DNA from: Ephydatia muelleri
Taxonomy: Eukaryota > Porifera > Demospongiae > Spongillida > Spongillidae
Length of the DNA stretch: 64,000 nt
Direction: 5' to 3'
Assembly (NCBI GenBank): GCA_013339895.1
Contig: JABACO010000016.1
Location: 310,001-374,000, forward strand
Below are positions 23,879 to 36,301 of this stretch, piece after piece. The notes below the pieces were generated by a model. That model was not told the DNA's origin. It did not search any database and worked only from the letters and a program-made list of their open reading frames with translations. A program made the position numbers and the translations under genes. Positions within the stretch are counted from its first letter, which is position 1; each line of letters begins with the position of its first letter.

Positions 23879-24419
23879 ATGTCCGTAAGGATACGCTTGG
23901 CCCTTCATGGTTGCACCAATCGGCCATTCTACCACATCGTGGTAGCCCCATCCAAGTTCAAAAGGGACGGCCGCCACTTGGAGCAAGTAAGGTCTCAGCG
24001 CGCTGTTTTTGTGTCTTTGTCATTGAGTTGATTTGGACTCGGCCACTTATACGTACTGACCTTTTAGGTTGGATCTTACGACCCGCTGCCGAACACAAGT
24101 AACGAGAAATTAGTTGCATTGAATGTAGAAAGAATAAAGTACGGACCATCCATTCAGTGTCGTGGGGTTAATGTACTCGATATTGCAGGTATTGGTTATC
24201 GGTAGGAGCTCAACCCACGATTCCCGTGTACAAACTTCTAGGAATGGTAAGTCCATGACGCGCCTACCTAACCGCATGGTGCTGTTATAATCATTCGTTG
24301 CCTAGGCTGGATTGGTCCCTATTCATCCACGCATGTATCTGGAAGCGGAGAGGGCGAGAAACGCAGCAGCGACCAAAAGCACATCCACGGAGAATACAGA
24401 ATCCGAACCGCAACCGTAG
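23879..24419 (+). CDS. MRPS16: mitochondrial ribosomal protein S16 (bS16m)
   Basis: A small-subunit mitochondrial ribosomal protein of bacterial S16 type. Four exons in perfect phase total 351 nt (116 residues): 23879-23986 ([26 protein letters not shown]), 24068-24138 ([20 protein letters not shown]), 24189-24246 ([18 protein letters not shown]) and 24306-24419 ([18 protein letters not shown], stop TAG). The [17 protein letters not shown], GxYDPLP and KLLGxAGLxP blocks are those of the family. The ATG is the first in frame, just before the conserved core, so any targeting sequence is short or merged with the core. Confidence 0.95.
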
Positions 24420-24909
24420 AACTTTTGCATTACGTTCTGGGAACGAGGGTGACCACGTTTGGGTGACCATGGTTGCAGCATTCTGAAAGGTGTTATTTAA
24501 TTGAATGTTATAAATCGCACGAAGTCGCACTTCCATTCAGTGTGAAGCGACATTTTGGCCATGAATCGAACCTCTCCTGTTTATGTTCACGTAAGTAGGA
24601 GCGTGCCTGTACATGTGCACGTCAAACCAGGGAAAAAGGTTAGTTATTTCACGGCAGACTTCGGAAAAAGCGCGCGCGATGTACAGTGCAATACGTATAC
24701 ACGCATGCTGGTGTATTCCGTGCGATGAACGAAAAAGTAACTTCTACGGCCGCTATCTTCGACCGACAGGCGAAGAGGACAGTGTCGTGTGGAAGGTTAG
24801 GAGCGACCATCGGCGAGACGGGAGGTGCGGAAGAATCTGTGAGTTGTCAGGTGCAGGTATCTGGGCATGCGCGGAAGCTAGCGCCTCCGTTGAGCAGGGT
24901 CACGGCAGC
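24420..24909. promoter_or_regulatory. ODF2 5' region
   Basis: Between the MRPS16 stop and the chosen ODF2 start. An in-frame open stretch from an ATG at 24613 runs into the ODF2 first exon without a stop, so translation could begin earlier. The extra residues look unconserved. Confidence 0.45.
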
Positions 24910-25324
24910 ATGGCGGACAAGCGACGAAGAATGAGAGCCTCGGAATTAGCGAAGGCATCCGTATCGGAGAAGGGACATTGGATACCGCCGCCGGGCAAAT
25001 CCAGCAGAACGGGAATGGCCTGGGAGGTACGCTCAACTGCCCTTTCTCCGTGGCTGTAGCGGACGCTTGGTTCCTCTTGTATATCTCAGGGTCCCACACA
25101 TCGGTTGGAGATACTCGCACCAGCTAACAGTGGAAGAGATACGGTGCTAAAGATGAGCGATCTTGCAGATGATGGAGAGTCCGAAGTTATTGTGGTGGGC
25201 GGAGCTCCGAGCGGCTATCTATCCAGATATACACCCCTTCCATCTTTGCTCTCATCTTAGGGAGGTGATCCAGTTGAAGAAAAGATAGGATCTCTCCTGT
25301 CTGAAGTAGACGAACTGAAGGCTG

Positions 25325-25399
<75 letters not shown>

Positions 25400-28300
25400 C
25401 ATGTGTGTGTGTGTGTGTGTGCGTGTGTGTGTGCATGTGTGTGTGTGTGTGTTGCTATGTGTGTGTCATTGTGTGTCATTGTGTGTATGTGTGTGTATGT
25501 GTGTGTGTATGTGTGTGTATGTATGTATGTGTGCTTTTTTGTATTTCCTTGTGTGTGTACATATAGTCTGGTATAGGTATAACTACTGAATGTTCTGTCA
25601 GGTGGATCTGCAGAAGTCTCTGCGCACACTAGAGAGCAAGGAGTCTGAGTTAAGACGCTCCAAGGCTTCGCTGAGAGAGAAGGAGGCACAGCTGGAGGTC
25701 AGTGGTTGGCAATGCAGCTTGCCTTGCACTCAAGTCTTGTGTTTTCTTAGAGCTGTCGTGATGAACTTCTTCATGCAGAACAGGAGAATAATAAATTGAA
25801 GAATTCCATTAAAACTTACACTGCACAGAACAGGTGTAGTGTTATTCCCACTTCAGTGTTCCTTGCTTCCTCTCCTTCACCCTCCACGCCCTCCTCATCA
25901 CCCTCCCACACTTCCTCCCACACTTCCCTCCCACACTTCCTTCCCATCCTCCCCCCCTTCCCTCTACAGGGTCACCTTAGGTTCCACTGACTCCCAACGA
26001 GATAAGTTGCTTCAGAAGCTGGTAGAAGTAGAGATGGACAGCCATGCAGCCATGCGTCAGTGTGAAGCCTTAAAGGCAGCTCTTGCCAAACTCCAGAGGG
26101 TGAGCAACAGGACAGACACCCAACCCAAAGTCATCTGTGCTCTACTCCCCCAGAACCAGGTTTCCACAGTCTACATGTCTGCCGTTACTGAGAACAGGGA
26201 GCTGCTCATGGGGAGGCTGGAGGAGGCTCAAACCTCCAACAAATCTCTTAGGAAACTGCTTCGAGAAGAAGGGTCTTACCAGGTGCCTTATGACCATCAT
26301 TGCATGAAGCTCCACCTAGGTGTGTCTTCTCTGTTTGCAGTCCACGGTGAAGAGCCTTGCAGATCAGAGGGAGGTTCTTCTGCAGCGCCTGGCTGAGGCT
26401 GAGGCCACCAATCACGACATGCAGGAGCCAGCTGGAAGAAAAGGAAGCCCTAGCTGTGCACTCGCAGGTGGGCTTGTCCTGTAGGAGAGGTGGCATAATG
26501 TGTTATTAATGACGTTGCTGGGCCCCAGACTCTTCACAGTGAGATTGGACAGAAGAATGCTGAGATTGAGAGCATGGCCATCAGGATACAGGTACTCTGC
26601 CCATCTGTGTGGGCGTGGCAATGCTCATGTGATCATACTCTCCTATCCATGCACACTCACGCCCTTTGCTACACAACCACACACACAGTCTCTTGAGGAT
26701 CAGTTGAAGCATCGTGACCATGAATGGGTGGAGCTAGAGGCCAAACTGCTAGAAACCCAGACTAAGTATTCGAGAGAGAAGGAGGCACAGAAGAGATATA
26801 GCAGGTAAGGGGCCACTGGAAAGGTCATCACCACCTAGTCTGGATAGTACAAGAGGATGGGGAGCCTCCTTTACGTTACTCATCAGAGGCAAGCCTTCAC
26901 TGTTCCTCTCTCTCCCCTCTTTCCCCATCACTCACTCACTCACTCACTCACGATCACTCACCGCATCACTCACCATCACCCACCCCCACCCACCCCCACG
27001 CACACCCCACCCCCTCACCCCTCATCACTCACCACCCACTCACTCACTCACTCACTCACTCACGAGCTCCCTCCTCACTCACTCACGTCACTCACTTCAC
27101 TCACTCAGAGAACAGAAAGTCCAGGCCTCTAAGAATGAAGAGGTGACAGAGGCAATGACCAAAGAGATCCAAAACCTGGTAAGTAGCAATGGGCTTCATG
27201 CCAACCTGCCATAGATATGCTGTATGACTAGCTGCTCTTTATATAGAAAATACAATTGGAGGAAGCCAGACTAAGCTATCTAAGGCATCACGGGACAACA
27301 TTCGATATGACGCAGAGATGAGCCTGATGAAAGGGTAGGTAGTGAGGGCTGATGGGCTAGCCTGATCAAAGGGTAGGTAGTGAGGGCTGATGGGCTAGTC
27401 TGGTCAAAGGGTAGGTAGTGGAGGGCTGATGGGCTAGCCTGATCAAAGGGTAGGTAGTGAGGGCTGATGGGCTAGTCTGGTCAAGGGTAGGTAGTGAGGG
27501 CTGATACATGTTACATGTGACGGGTTTGCTATGGTAATTACTCACAATATGGCTAGCACTGACATATTTGCTTCCTTAGAAAACTAAAGGATCTTGAAGA
27601 GTCTCGAAATGAAATGAAAAGAGCCAGTGAGGTGTGTGTGAGATTGTGGTGGCATGTGGAGTTGTGAGGTGTGTAGTTTTGAGGTGTGTAGCTGTGAGGG
27701 TGTGTATGATGAGGTGTATAGTTATGAGGTTGTGGTGGCATGTGGTGTTGTGGTGAAGCCTATGTATTGTGTGCTGGTGTGTGTCCTGATGTAAACATCA
27801 TGTACTGATGTGTGTCCTGGTGTTAACATCATGTACTGGTATGTGTCCTGGTGTTAACATCATGTACTGGTGTGTGTCCTGGTGTTAACATCATGTACTG
27901 GTGTGTGTCCTGGTGTTAACATCATGTACTGGTGTGTGTCCTGGTGTTAACATCATGTACTGGTGTGTGTCCTGGTGTTAACATCATGTACTGGTGTGTG
28001 TCCTTAACATCATGTACTGGTGTGTGTCCTTAACATCATGTACTGGTGTGTGTCCTTAACATCATGTACTGGTGTGTGTCCTGGTGGTAACATCATGTAC
28101 TGGTGTGTGTCCTGATGTTAACATCATGTACTGGTGTGTGTCCTGATGTTAACATCATTACTGGTGTGTGTCCTGGTGTTAACATCATGTACTGGTGTGT
28201 GTCCTGGTGGTAACATCATGTACTGGTGTGTGTCCTGGTGGTAACATCATGTACTGGTGTGTGTCCTGGTGGTAACATCATGTACTGGTGTGTGTCCTGA

Positions 28301-31300
28301 TGTTAACATCATGTACTGGTGTGTGTCCTGATGTTAACATCATGTACTGGTGTGTGTCCTGATACATAGAACTCTGCTAACACCTTGAGCTCTCAGCTGA
28401 CAGAGAAGTCATATGAAATCAATGCTCTGCAACTGCAAAATGATCGTATGAAGGTCAGCCATGTGACATCATGTGACATTATGTGACATCATGTGACTGT
28501 GTAGTCTACCTAGTGCACATTATGTACGGTGTGTCTGCTTGTGGCATGTAACATGCTATCATGAGGGTGCTCTCTTATGTGTGGTCATCGTCCCCTACTA
28601 GGCTAAGATAGCGTCCCTTGAAGGAGCACTTAGTGGGGCCGAGAATGCCTCCATCTCCAAGGTAACAATCACGGTATTGGCTATGTCCCATGCCACGCCC
28701 CTCTCACATCAGGTGAGCGCCTTGGAGACAGAAATAGGCCATCTGCAGTCCAGCGTGACCACTTGTGAAGGCCTGCTCACAGAGTACAGGGCAAAGGTGA
28801 CCTTTTGTGTTTCACTAGCCACTGCTCCAATCCCTTTCTTCTGCAGCTGGAGAAATCCCACAGAGAGAATGAAGAGCTATCCAAAGAACTGAGGAAGACA
28901 GAACAGCAGCTGGAGCACTGTCGCCAAGACTGCTCCATGGAGATAGAAAGGGTAGGCCCCGCCCCCTCCCGTGCATCTAATTAGCGTGGGGCATCTAGTG
29001 TCAGATCAAGGTGCAGCAACAGCTCAGTGACATGGAAACCATGCCAGAGCTCCTCAAGGTACACACATGGGGGTGTGGTTCTCTTGTCTCACATTGGGGG
29101 TGTGGTTCTCTTGTCTCACATTGAGGGTGTGTTCTCTTGTCTCACATGGGGTGTGGTTCTCTTGTCTCACATGGGGGTGTGGTTCTCTTGTCTCACATGG
29201 GGGTGTGGTTCTCTTGTCTCACATGGGGGTGTGGTTCTCTTGTCTTACATGGGGGTGTGGTTCTCTTGTCTCACAGGGGGTGGTGTTCTCTTGTCTCACA
29301 TGGGGGTGTGGTTCTCTTGTCTCACATGGGGTGGTTCTCTTGTCTCACATGGGGGTGTGTTCTCTTGTCTCACATGGGGGTGTGGTTCACAGACCACAGA
29401 AGTGAGGCTGAAGGACTCGCACGAGAGATTGGCCGTCATGGACCAGCAGATCGCAACCAAACCAGACTGATTGCAGAACTCACAGCAAAGGTGCAAGGAA
29501 CAGTACCACCTACACGCCACGACACCCACCTGACACCCCACCCACACCGTACACATCCACCCACACGACACAGCACCACACCTACATCTCCACCCACACC
29601 GACACAGCCACCCCACACCGACACTCACCCACACCGACACATCCACCCACACAGACAGCGCCACCCACACGACACAGCCACACATCCACCGACACCGCCA
29701 CAGCACACAGACACCTATACCCACAGAGCCACGACACAGCCACCCACACCGACACACACAGCACGACACCCACACAGCCACCGACACATCCACCCACACC
29801 GACACCGACACCCACACCGACACCGAGACCACACAGCCAACGACACACACGACAACCACACATCACCTACATCGCCACCCACCTCCCCACACCGACACCC
29901 ATACGCCATCTACACCTACACCCACCCCTACACCGACACTCCCCACACCTACACCCACACCTATACGTACACCACACCTACACCGCACCGGCACTACACA
30001 GCACCCACCACAGAACCGCCCCACACTCGACACCACACGAGACTGAAACCTAACCCACACCGACAACCAGACGAACCGACACCCACACCTGAAAACCTCC
30101 ACCAACACGCCACCCACACAGACACACCACCAACACACGACACCGACGCCCACACAGACACCCACACCGCACCGACACCGCACCAAAACCGACACGCCAC
30201 ACGAAACACACCGAAACAGCTCCCCCAGCACCTACACCGCCCCACACAGACAACCGCCCAACCGACACCGCCCACACGACACCGCCCACACCGACACCGC
30301 CCCACACGACACCGCCCCACACCGACACCGCCCCACACCGACACCGCCCAACAGACCACACGCCCACACCGACACGCCCACAACGACACCGCCCCAACAC
30401 CGACACCGCCCCACACCGACACCGCCCCACACGACACCGCCCCACACCGACACGCCCACACCACACCGCCCCACACCTACACGACCGACACCGCCCACAC
30501 CGGACACCGACCGACATCCGACCGACACCGCCCCACACCGAACACCGACCGACACCGATCCGACACCGCCCCACACCGACACGACCGACACCGCCCACAC
30601 CGACACCGACCACCTCCCACACCGACACCGACCTACACCTCCCCACAAGGTACACGACCGACCACCGCCCACACTTTACACCTACCTACACCTGCCCCAC
30701 ACTACACCCACACCTTCGTACACCCCACCTACACCTAAACCCATACCTCCCCACATACTTACAATCTTATACACACTTCTCCCGCAAGTCACACCTCCAT
30801 CTTCCCCTACACGTCATGTCAACCCACACTTCACACCTCCTCCCTCTCCCTTCACACCTCCTCCCCTCTCCCTTCACACCTCCTCCCCTCTCCCTTCACA
30901 CCTCCTCCCCTCTCCCTTCACACCTCCTCCCCTCTCCCTTCACACCTCCTCCCCTCTCCCTTCACACCTCCTCCCCTCTCCCTTCGCACCTCCTCCCCTC
31001 TCCCTTCGCACCTCCTCCCCTCTCCCTTCGCACCTCCTCCCTCTCCCTTCGCACCTCCTCCCCTCTCCCTTCACACCTCCTCCCCTCTCCCTTCACAGAA
31101 TGAGCAGTACAGCAAGGCAGCAGACGAGATGCGTGTGAAGTGGCACGAGGCCATGGCTGACAGTAGAGTGCTCTCCACCAGGATGGAGAATGCTGAGAAG
31201 TGAGATGATGAAGCCACACCCACTGATACACATCGCCTCACATGTTGCACACACACACACACACTCACAACACACACTCACACACACACACACACGCCAC

Positions 31301-32784
31301 ACATACGTACTCAACACACACAATCACACACACACGCACACATACACACTCACACCACACACCACACACCACACACACACACACACACACTAGGCGTGCA
31401 CATGAAGCAGAGTCTCAGAACAGAGATCTAGTCGCCATAGCTACAAAGAAGGAGGAGGTGGCTCAGAAGTTGCAACATCGTGTTGATGAGCAGTGCGAAG
31501 AGATTGCTTCCTTTCGCCTCCAATTGGAGAGCACCAAGGAGGAGGCCAAGCACCTGTGTGAGCAACAGAAAGACAAAGCTGTAGCCAAGGTAATGGATCA
31601 CTAGCTGGAGTTAGCTGGCTGGGTGTGTGGTGATGAGGGGGATGTGGTGATGAGGGAGTATGGTGATGAAGGGGTGTGGTGATGAAGGGTGTGGTGATGA
31701 AGGGGTGTGGTGATGAAGGGGTGTGGTGATGAAGGGTGTGGTGATGAAGGGTGTGGTGATGAGGGGGTGTGGTGATGAAGGGGTGTGGTGATGAAGGGGT
31801 GGGTGATGAGGGAGGTGTGGTGATGAAGGGGTGTGGTGATGAAGGGGGTGGTGATGAAGGGGTGTGGTGATGAAGGGGTGTGGTGATGAAGGGGTGTGGT
31901 GATGAAGGGTGTGGTGATGAAGGAGTGTGTGGTGATGAAGGGGTGTGGTGATGAAGGGTGTGGTGATGAGGAGGTGTGGTGATGAAGGGGTGGTGTGATG
32001 AAGGGGTTGTGGTGATGAAGGGGTTTGTGGTGATGAAGGGGTGTGGTGATGAGGGAGGTGTGGTGATGAGGGAGGTGTGGCGTGGAACATTAGTACAGAA
32101 GACGCTATCATTGCTATGTTTGTTGGTAGGACCGTTCATACCATGCCAGAATAGCTGAGCTGGAGTCACAACTAAATCGTGCCAACAGCCTAGCTACACA
32201 GCTGAGAGGTCCAAGGATGAGGTAAGCTTTTCACATCCTGATGGTACTATGTGTCTCCCTGATGCCTTTTATGTCCCCCTGATGCCCCTGATGCCCCTGC
32301 ATAACACATTGGTGCCCTCCGATGACCCCTGCATAACACATTGGTGCCCCCCTGATGCCCCCTGCATAACACATTGGTGCCCCCCTGATGCCCCCTGCAT
32401 AACACAGTGGTGCCCCCTGATGCCCCCTGCATAACACATTGATGCCCCCCTGATGCCCCCTGCATAACACATTGATGCCCCCTGATGCCCCCTGCATAAC
32501 ACAGTGGTGCCCCCTGCATAACACAGTGGTGCCCCCTGCATAACACATTGATGCCCCCCTGATGCCCCCTGCATAACACATTGGTGCCCCTGCCCCCTGC
32601 CCCCCCCCCCCCCCCCCTCTAGTCTGACCGTCACTACCAAGCCAGGATGCAGGAGGTTCAAGAGAGGCTGGACCAGGCCAACACCACTAAGAAAAGTCTT
32701 GAGAATTATGTCAACTTCCTTAAGTCCTCCTACACCAGTGTCTTCAATGACCTTGGAAATCCTGCTTCTCCCCTGCTCCACTAA
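24910..32784 (+). CDS. ODF2: outer dense fibre protein 2 / cenexin
   Basis: A coiled-coil scaffold of the mother-centriole appendages and sperm tail. At least 18 exons. Exon 1 (24910-25026) MADKRRRMRASELAKASV with the motif KGHWIPPPGKSSR; exon 2 RLEILAPAN, KMSDLADDGE; exon 3 EEKIGSLLSEVDELKAE; 25602-25697; 25751-25833; 25970-26099 LLQKLVEVEMDSHAAMRQCE; about 26154-26280 ENRELLMGRLEEAQTSNKSL; 26341- ADQREVLLQRLAEAEATN; then coiled-coil exons near 26529, 26689, 27107, 27247, 27582, 28371, 28602, 28711, 28847, 29004, 29391, 31099, 31391, 32130 and a last exon from 32622 ([15 protein letters not shown], stop TAA). The PPGKSS, SDL and KLVExEMD/LLRE blocks are diagnostic. One-base frame breaks occur near 26422, 27273, 29449 and 32203. 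The last two are intact in the second copy (58798-64000), so these are errors. Confidence 0.93.
25327..25560. repeat. (GT)n microsatellite in ODF2 intron
   Basis: A GT run directly at the splice donor after GCTGAG, interrupted by GTGTGTCATT and GTATGTGT variants. Confidence 0.97.
26920..27105. repeat. CACT-rich simple repeat in ODF2 intron
   Basis: CACTCACTCACT and CACCCACCCC runs just before the acceptor of the exon at 27107. Confidence 0.93.
27335..27510. repeat. about 38-bp minisatellite in ODF2 intron
   Basis: Four copies of GGGTAGGTAGTGAGGGCTGA plus TGGGCTAGCCTGATCAAA. Each unit begins with the same GTAGGT that forms the splice donor of the exon ending near 27334. Confidence 0.93.
27775..28365. 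repeat. about 31-bp minisatellite in ODF2 intron
   Basis: About 20 copies of GTGTGTGTCCTGGTGTTAAC plus ATCATGTACTG, with a shorter variant lacking TGGTG. Mirrored at 63235-63825. Confidence 0.95.
29060..29388. repeat. about 25-bp minisatellite in ODF2 intron
   Basis: About 13 copies of GGGGGTGTGGTTCTCTTGTC plus TCACAT. Mirrored at 62215-62540. Confidence 0.95.
29495..31090. repeat. 1.6-kb composite satellite in ODF2 intron
   Basis: Short units of the type CACCCACACCGACACAGC and CCGCCCCACACCGACA, ending with 20-22-bp CTCCCCTCTCCCTTCACACC units before the acceptor at 31098. The matching array in the right arm (60490-62095) is built mainly of CACACCTACACCTCCCC units instead. Confidence 0.9.
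31625..32085. repeat. 16-17-bp minisatellite in ODF2 intron
   Basis: About 27 copies of GTGGTGATGAAGGGGT variants. Mirrored at 59485-59955. Confidence 0.95.
32285..32621. repeat. about 30-bp minisatellite plus poly-C in ODF2 intron
   Basis: About nine copies of GCCCCCTGCATAACACATTG plus GTGCCCCCCTGAT, then a C run adjoining the last acceptor. Mirrored at 58965-59310. Confidence 0.95.
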
Positions 32785-33204
32785 GACGAAACTGAAAGCA
32801 CCCTTCATTTAAATCATTTTCTCTTCACCTAACTCGATTTTATTTGTCCTACAATAGCACGCTGTGTGTTGTGTTCAGGCATTATGTCATAGTGTATATT
32901 GTATTTCATCAATTACATCATCATTATAACTTTGACAGGATTATATCTTTTTTTAAATGATGTAATGTCCTGAACAAACTGTCTTATTTCTGCTCACTTA
33001 CACATCAGAATTCCTATTGCCTCTACCTCAGTTTTAATTATTTATACTGTGTTATTAACGTAGCTAGTGTACAATTAATAAAGTAATGAACACAAGTGAC
33101 TACTAAAAATACCCAGGCAGTACTAAAAATAGCCAGACAGTAAGACTGGTCGACTAGCATAGCTCACATATTGGAAAGAAATAAATACATTAGTTCCTAG
33201 ACCC
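32785..33204. other. convergent 3' region ODF2 / Ro60-A
   Basis: AT-rich 3' UTR-like sequence with several AATAAA-like motifs on both strands and a short direct repeat (TACTAAAAATA, twice near 33100-33130). No coding exon. Confidence 0.6.
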
Positions 33205-36111
33205 TCAAATTAACTCTAGAACAAAGTTCCTGATGACCTCAGGGGCAGCAGAATCGAATCCAGCCATGTCCAACATGCCTGGGTCATCCGGATCCGCTAG
33301 AGTAAAGCCATTTGAAGTCATCGCACACACTATCAGCTTTGCATTAGAAATGCCAGATGCTTTTCTGTACTGCTTGAGGGCCTGAGAGGGATGGATTTAC
33401 CTGCCCATGTTTCGCAGTCTGTGTAGACAATGAAGACATCCACCTCCAATTTCTTCTTCATGGCGTACAGCATTGGCTGGGCACAGTCTGTGCCTCCCAT
33501 TGGTACCTGGTGGGTGGGAGAGAGAAGCAGTGATCTGGAAAGACCACAACAGCCATAGATACCTCCTACCACCTTCTTGTAATGGCTACCCATTCCCCTT
33601 CCCAGTGTCAATGTTACACAAACTTACTGCACCAATTTTTGACATGACTGTGTTAAGGTCCATTGAAGCATTGATGGACAGTGGTACCAGCTCATGGGAG
33701 AACCCAACCATCTGATACTTGGACTCGGTACGAGCAGTGACCATCGCCATGGCAGCACTCGCTGTACGGGCATCAATGGTATTGGCACCCAGGACCTTAT
33801 AGCTAGTCATCGAACCGCTAACATCTATAGCAAGAAGATATCGCTTTCCTGTTGGTTCAACAAACTGGTGTGTGTGCGTGCATGTGTGTGTGTGTGGTGT
33901 GTGTGTGTGTGCGTGTGTGAGAGTGTATGTGTGTGAGAGTGTGTGTGTTTGTGTGTGTGACAGAATAAAGGTGTACTTTAATTACATTCACATATCCACA
34001 CCCAAATCATCAGGATTGCTAGCGCATGCTTGTCTGCTCATGATGTAGATTGTAAGGCAGTTGTTAGCCCCCACACTCCCTTATGACCTCTGAGTTAACC
34101 CACACACTCCCTGATTACCTTTGAGTTAACCCCACACTCCCTTATAACCTCTGAGTTAACCCCCACACTCCCTGATGACCTCTGAGTTAACCCCCACACT
34201 CCCTTATGACCTCTGAGAAATATTGCACTACACTATATGCCAGAAACTGCAGGTATGGCCTGACTCCTTTTCATATCATAACAAATCAAAACACCCTGCA
34301 ATGTTTGATATGTGAGTTATCCTTACCTCATAATAAAACCCATCAAGTATTTTAAAGAACACAATTCACTGTCGATTTGATTCAGTTATAGTAAGAATTA
34401 CATGGGTGTCTGAATCAGATCTGCTACCTAAGGAACGTGATTTATCCGTGAGGCGGACTTAATTTCCAAGGGTATCCAATGGTATTCAATGGTATCTGGA
34501 ACAAAGGTCTGTAAATTTTTCAACCTTGCTACTGAATCACCTCCTTAGGGTAGCAGAGCTGATTCAGACATGTGAGAAAATGGCCGTGTAGCAATGTGTG
34601 CTTATTTGCTTGGAGTATGTTACAGTAGATTGCGAAAGGTGTAAAGGCATGTCAGCAGAAAGGGAAAATAAATCTGACACAAGATTTATTTACAAGGTGG
34701 GGCCATATGGGTGGGTGTGTCAGCTGTATGTAAGAATTCCATAACTATCCCTTGATGAAAAGACTGAAGTATCACTAAAGTATCACTGTTGCTGGACAGG
34801 GGTGTGAGACAATTATCAGTGTGGGCTTAAATTACCAGTTAAAAGGAAAAATGTGCACATTTGTGGCCTCGTTATCCTCACACACATCTGTGTTGGTCCA
34901 CACACCAATGGTTCACACAAATGCACTGTTCCTTTAATTAGAAACAACTTACCTTGAAGGACAGGTAATATGCTTTGTCCAATGCGCTCACAATAGACTG
35001 GTTCACTTCCCATGTCAGCTTCCCTTTGTCTCCCTTCCCCTGTTCATAGGTCTTTAGAGCCAACAGGACGTTGAAGGGATGGATCCTGGCATCCTGGAGG
35101 AGCTTGGTGTCTATAAGACGCTGGCAGACAACCTCACTGTGTGAGGATAGAGGCTTGAGCAGTCCTATGGAAGACATCTTGCCAAGATTCCTTATCATGG
35201 CCGTCATGGGCATGTTTTCAAGCAGGGCCGCCCATACCTGGAAAGCGTAGGCGCGCAGTACAAATATGCAGCGTACGCTAACTTAGGAGGTGTGTACACG
35301 ACTCGATCATGCAAAATAAACTACTTACAGCCTCGGAGTTGAGAAGCTCTGTCGGAATATGTTCCCGCACCAGTTTGTGTTCTTCTATCAGACTTATCAT
35401 GGTCGCCTCATCAGCCGTTTTTGCTGCTTCCACAGCGTCCAGAAATTTTATCGTTTTTTCGACATCCGCTTTCCCGCTAAACTCCGCGCGACACGCCTCG
35501 ATGCCCTTCACCACGTACTTGCAGACGCACGCTATGCCGTCTGTTTCTGGTTTGAGGTGGCAGAGACGAAGGACGTCTAGGTGCGACCAGCCATTCCTCT
35601 GCTTGTACTTGGTCACGGCCTGCGCAAGGGCTTTGGGAGACTTGCTGCTGTACCACTTCTGGATGGCCGTGCGATGTGCTCGTCCCCAGCCAGTACCTTC
35701 GCTCAGCGATTGGCAGAACTCGACGAATGCGAAAAGATGAGTGGGAATTCGGCAAACCTTGTTCAAGGCCTCGTAGGCTGCCGCCTTCGTGGCGGCATCC
35801 TTGTCGCGAGCGCAAAGGGCGAGAGCGAATACGATCGGATCCTGCTTAGCGGCACGCCCCTCTACACTAAACTGGACGATTTCGCGTACAACGTCCACGC
35901 CCTTTCCGCTACTGATGAGGCGAATAATGGCCGCTGCGTTTTCCTTGCCGAGCTTCTTCTCTCCGATGTAGTACGTCCCTCCCTCGGAGCCGAGACACAT
36001 GAAACGACGCAGACGCCTCATATCGTCCACCTCCCAGGCGTATCCCCCGGCACTGTTGGGGACCATACCTCGAAGAGGGGCACTTTGCGGGACATCCTCG
36101 TCATCTGACAT
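33205..36111 (-). CDS. RO60: Ro60 / TROVE-domain RNA-binding protein, copy A
   Basis: A ring-shaped RNA chaperone that binds Y RNAs and misfolded small RNAs. Four exons: 36111-35329 ([29 protein letters not shown]-repeat ring), 35237-34953 ([20 protein letters not shown]), 33864-33628 ([20 protein letters not shown], vWA domain with the DxSxS metal site) and 33506-33205 ([31 protein letters not shown], ending [13 protein letters not shown]). The length is about 535 residues, as expected for the family. One A is missing at an A run near 33403, so the last exon runs out of frame after CETWAG; the right-arm allele is also damaged at the same spot but differently, pointing to sequencing error. 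Its stop faces ODF2, and copy B ends 191 bp upstream. Confidence 0.95.
34065..34215. repeat. about 30-bp minisatellite in Ro60-A intron 2
   Basis: Five copies of CTCCCTTATGACCTCTGAGT plus TAACCCCCACA. Mirrored at 57360-57510. Confidence 0.93.
34407..34570. mobile_element. MITE-like inverted-repeat element (164 bp) in Ro60-A intron 2
   Basis: Bounded by TGTCTGAATCAGATCTGCTA and its near-exact reverse complement TAGCAGAGCTGATTCAGACA. The interior is non-coding. A homologous element sits at the same place in copy B (38363-38535), so insertion preceded the A/B duplication. Confidence 0.75.
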
Positions 36112-36301
36112 GGCTTCGCTCTCGTGACGGACCTCGCTTTGAACGTAGGTCGAAGTTGCGCAGCGGGTGTAAAATAGCAGAACGGAAATCGTTTATATAT
36201 AATATGCACCACAAATACCGTATGTACGAAAGAAATCAATGCGATGTAACCCGTAAAACTTTCCTATTTCTAATAATAGGGAGCTCAAATGTACACTTTT
36301 C

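Noticed and set aside
27775..28365. Regular direct repeats reminiscent of a CRISPR array
   Set aside because: The units are contiguous without unique spacers, vary in length, sit in a eukaryotic intron and have no cas genes nearby. The same holds for the other minisatellites.
29137..30738. 533-residue His/Thr/Pro-rich open frame
   Set aside because: It spans the composite satellite of an ODF2 intron, and the corresponding right-arm array has different units.
35309..36108. Long plus-strand open frames opposite Ro60 exon 1
   Set aside because: They are antisense shadows of the TROVE exon, which has clear homology on the minus strand; the same applies to the mirrored frames at 51001-51627 and 55311-56003.
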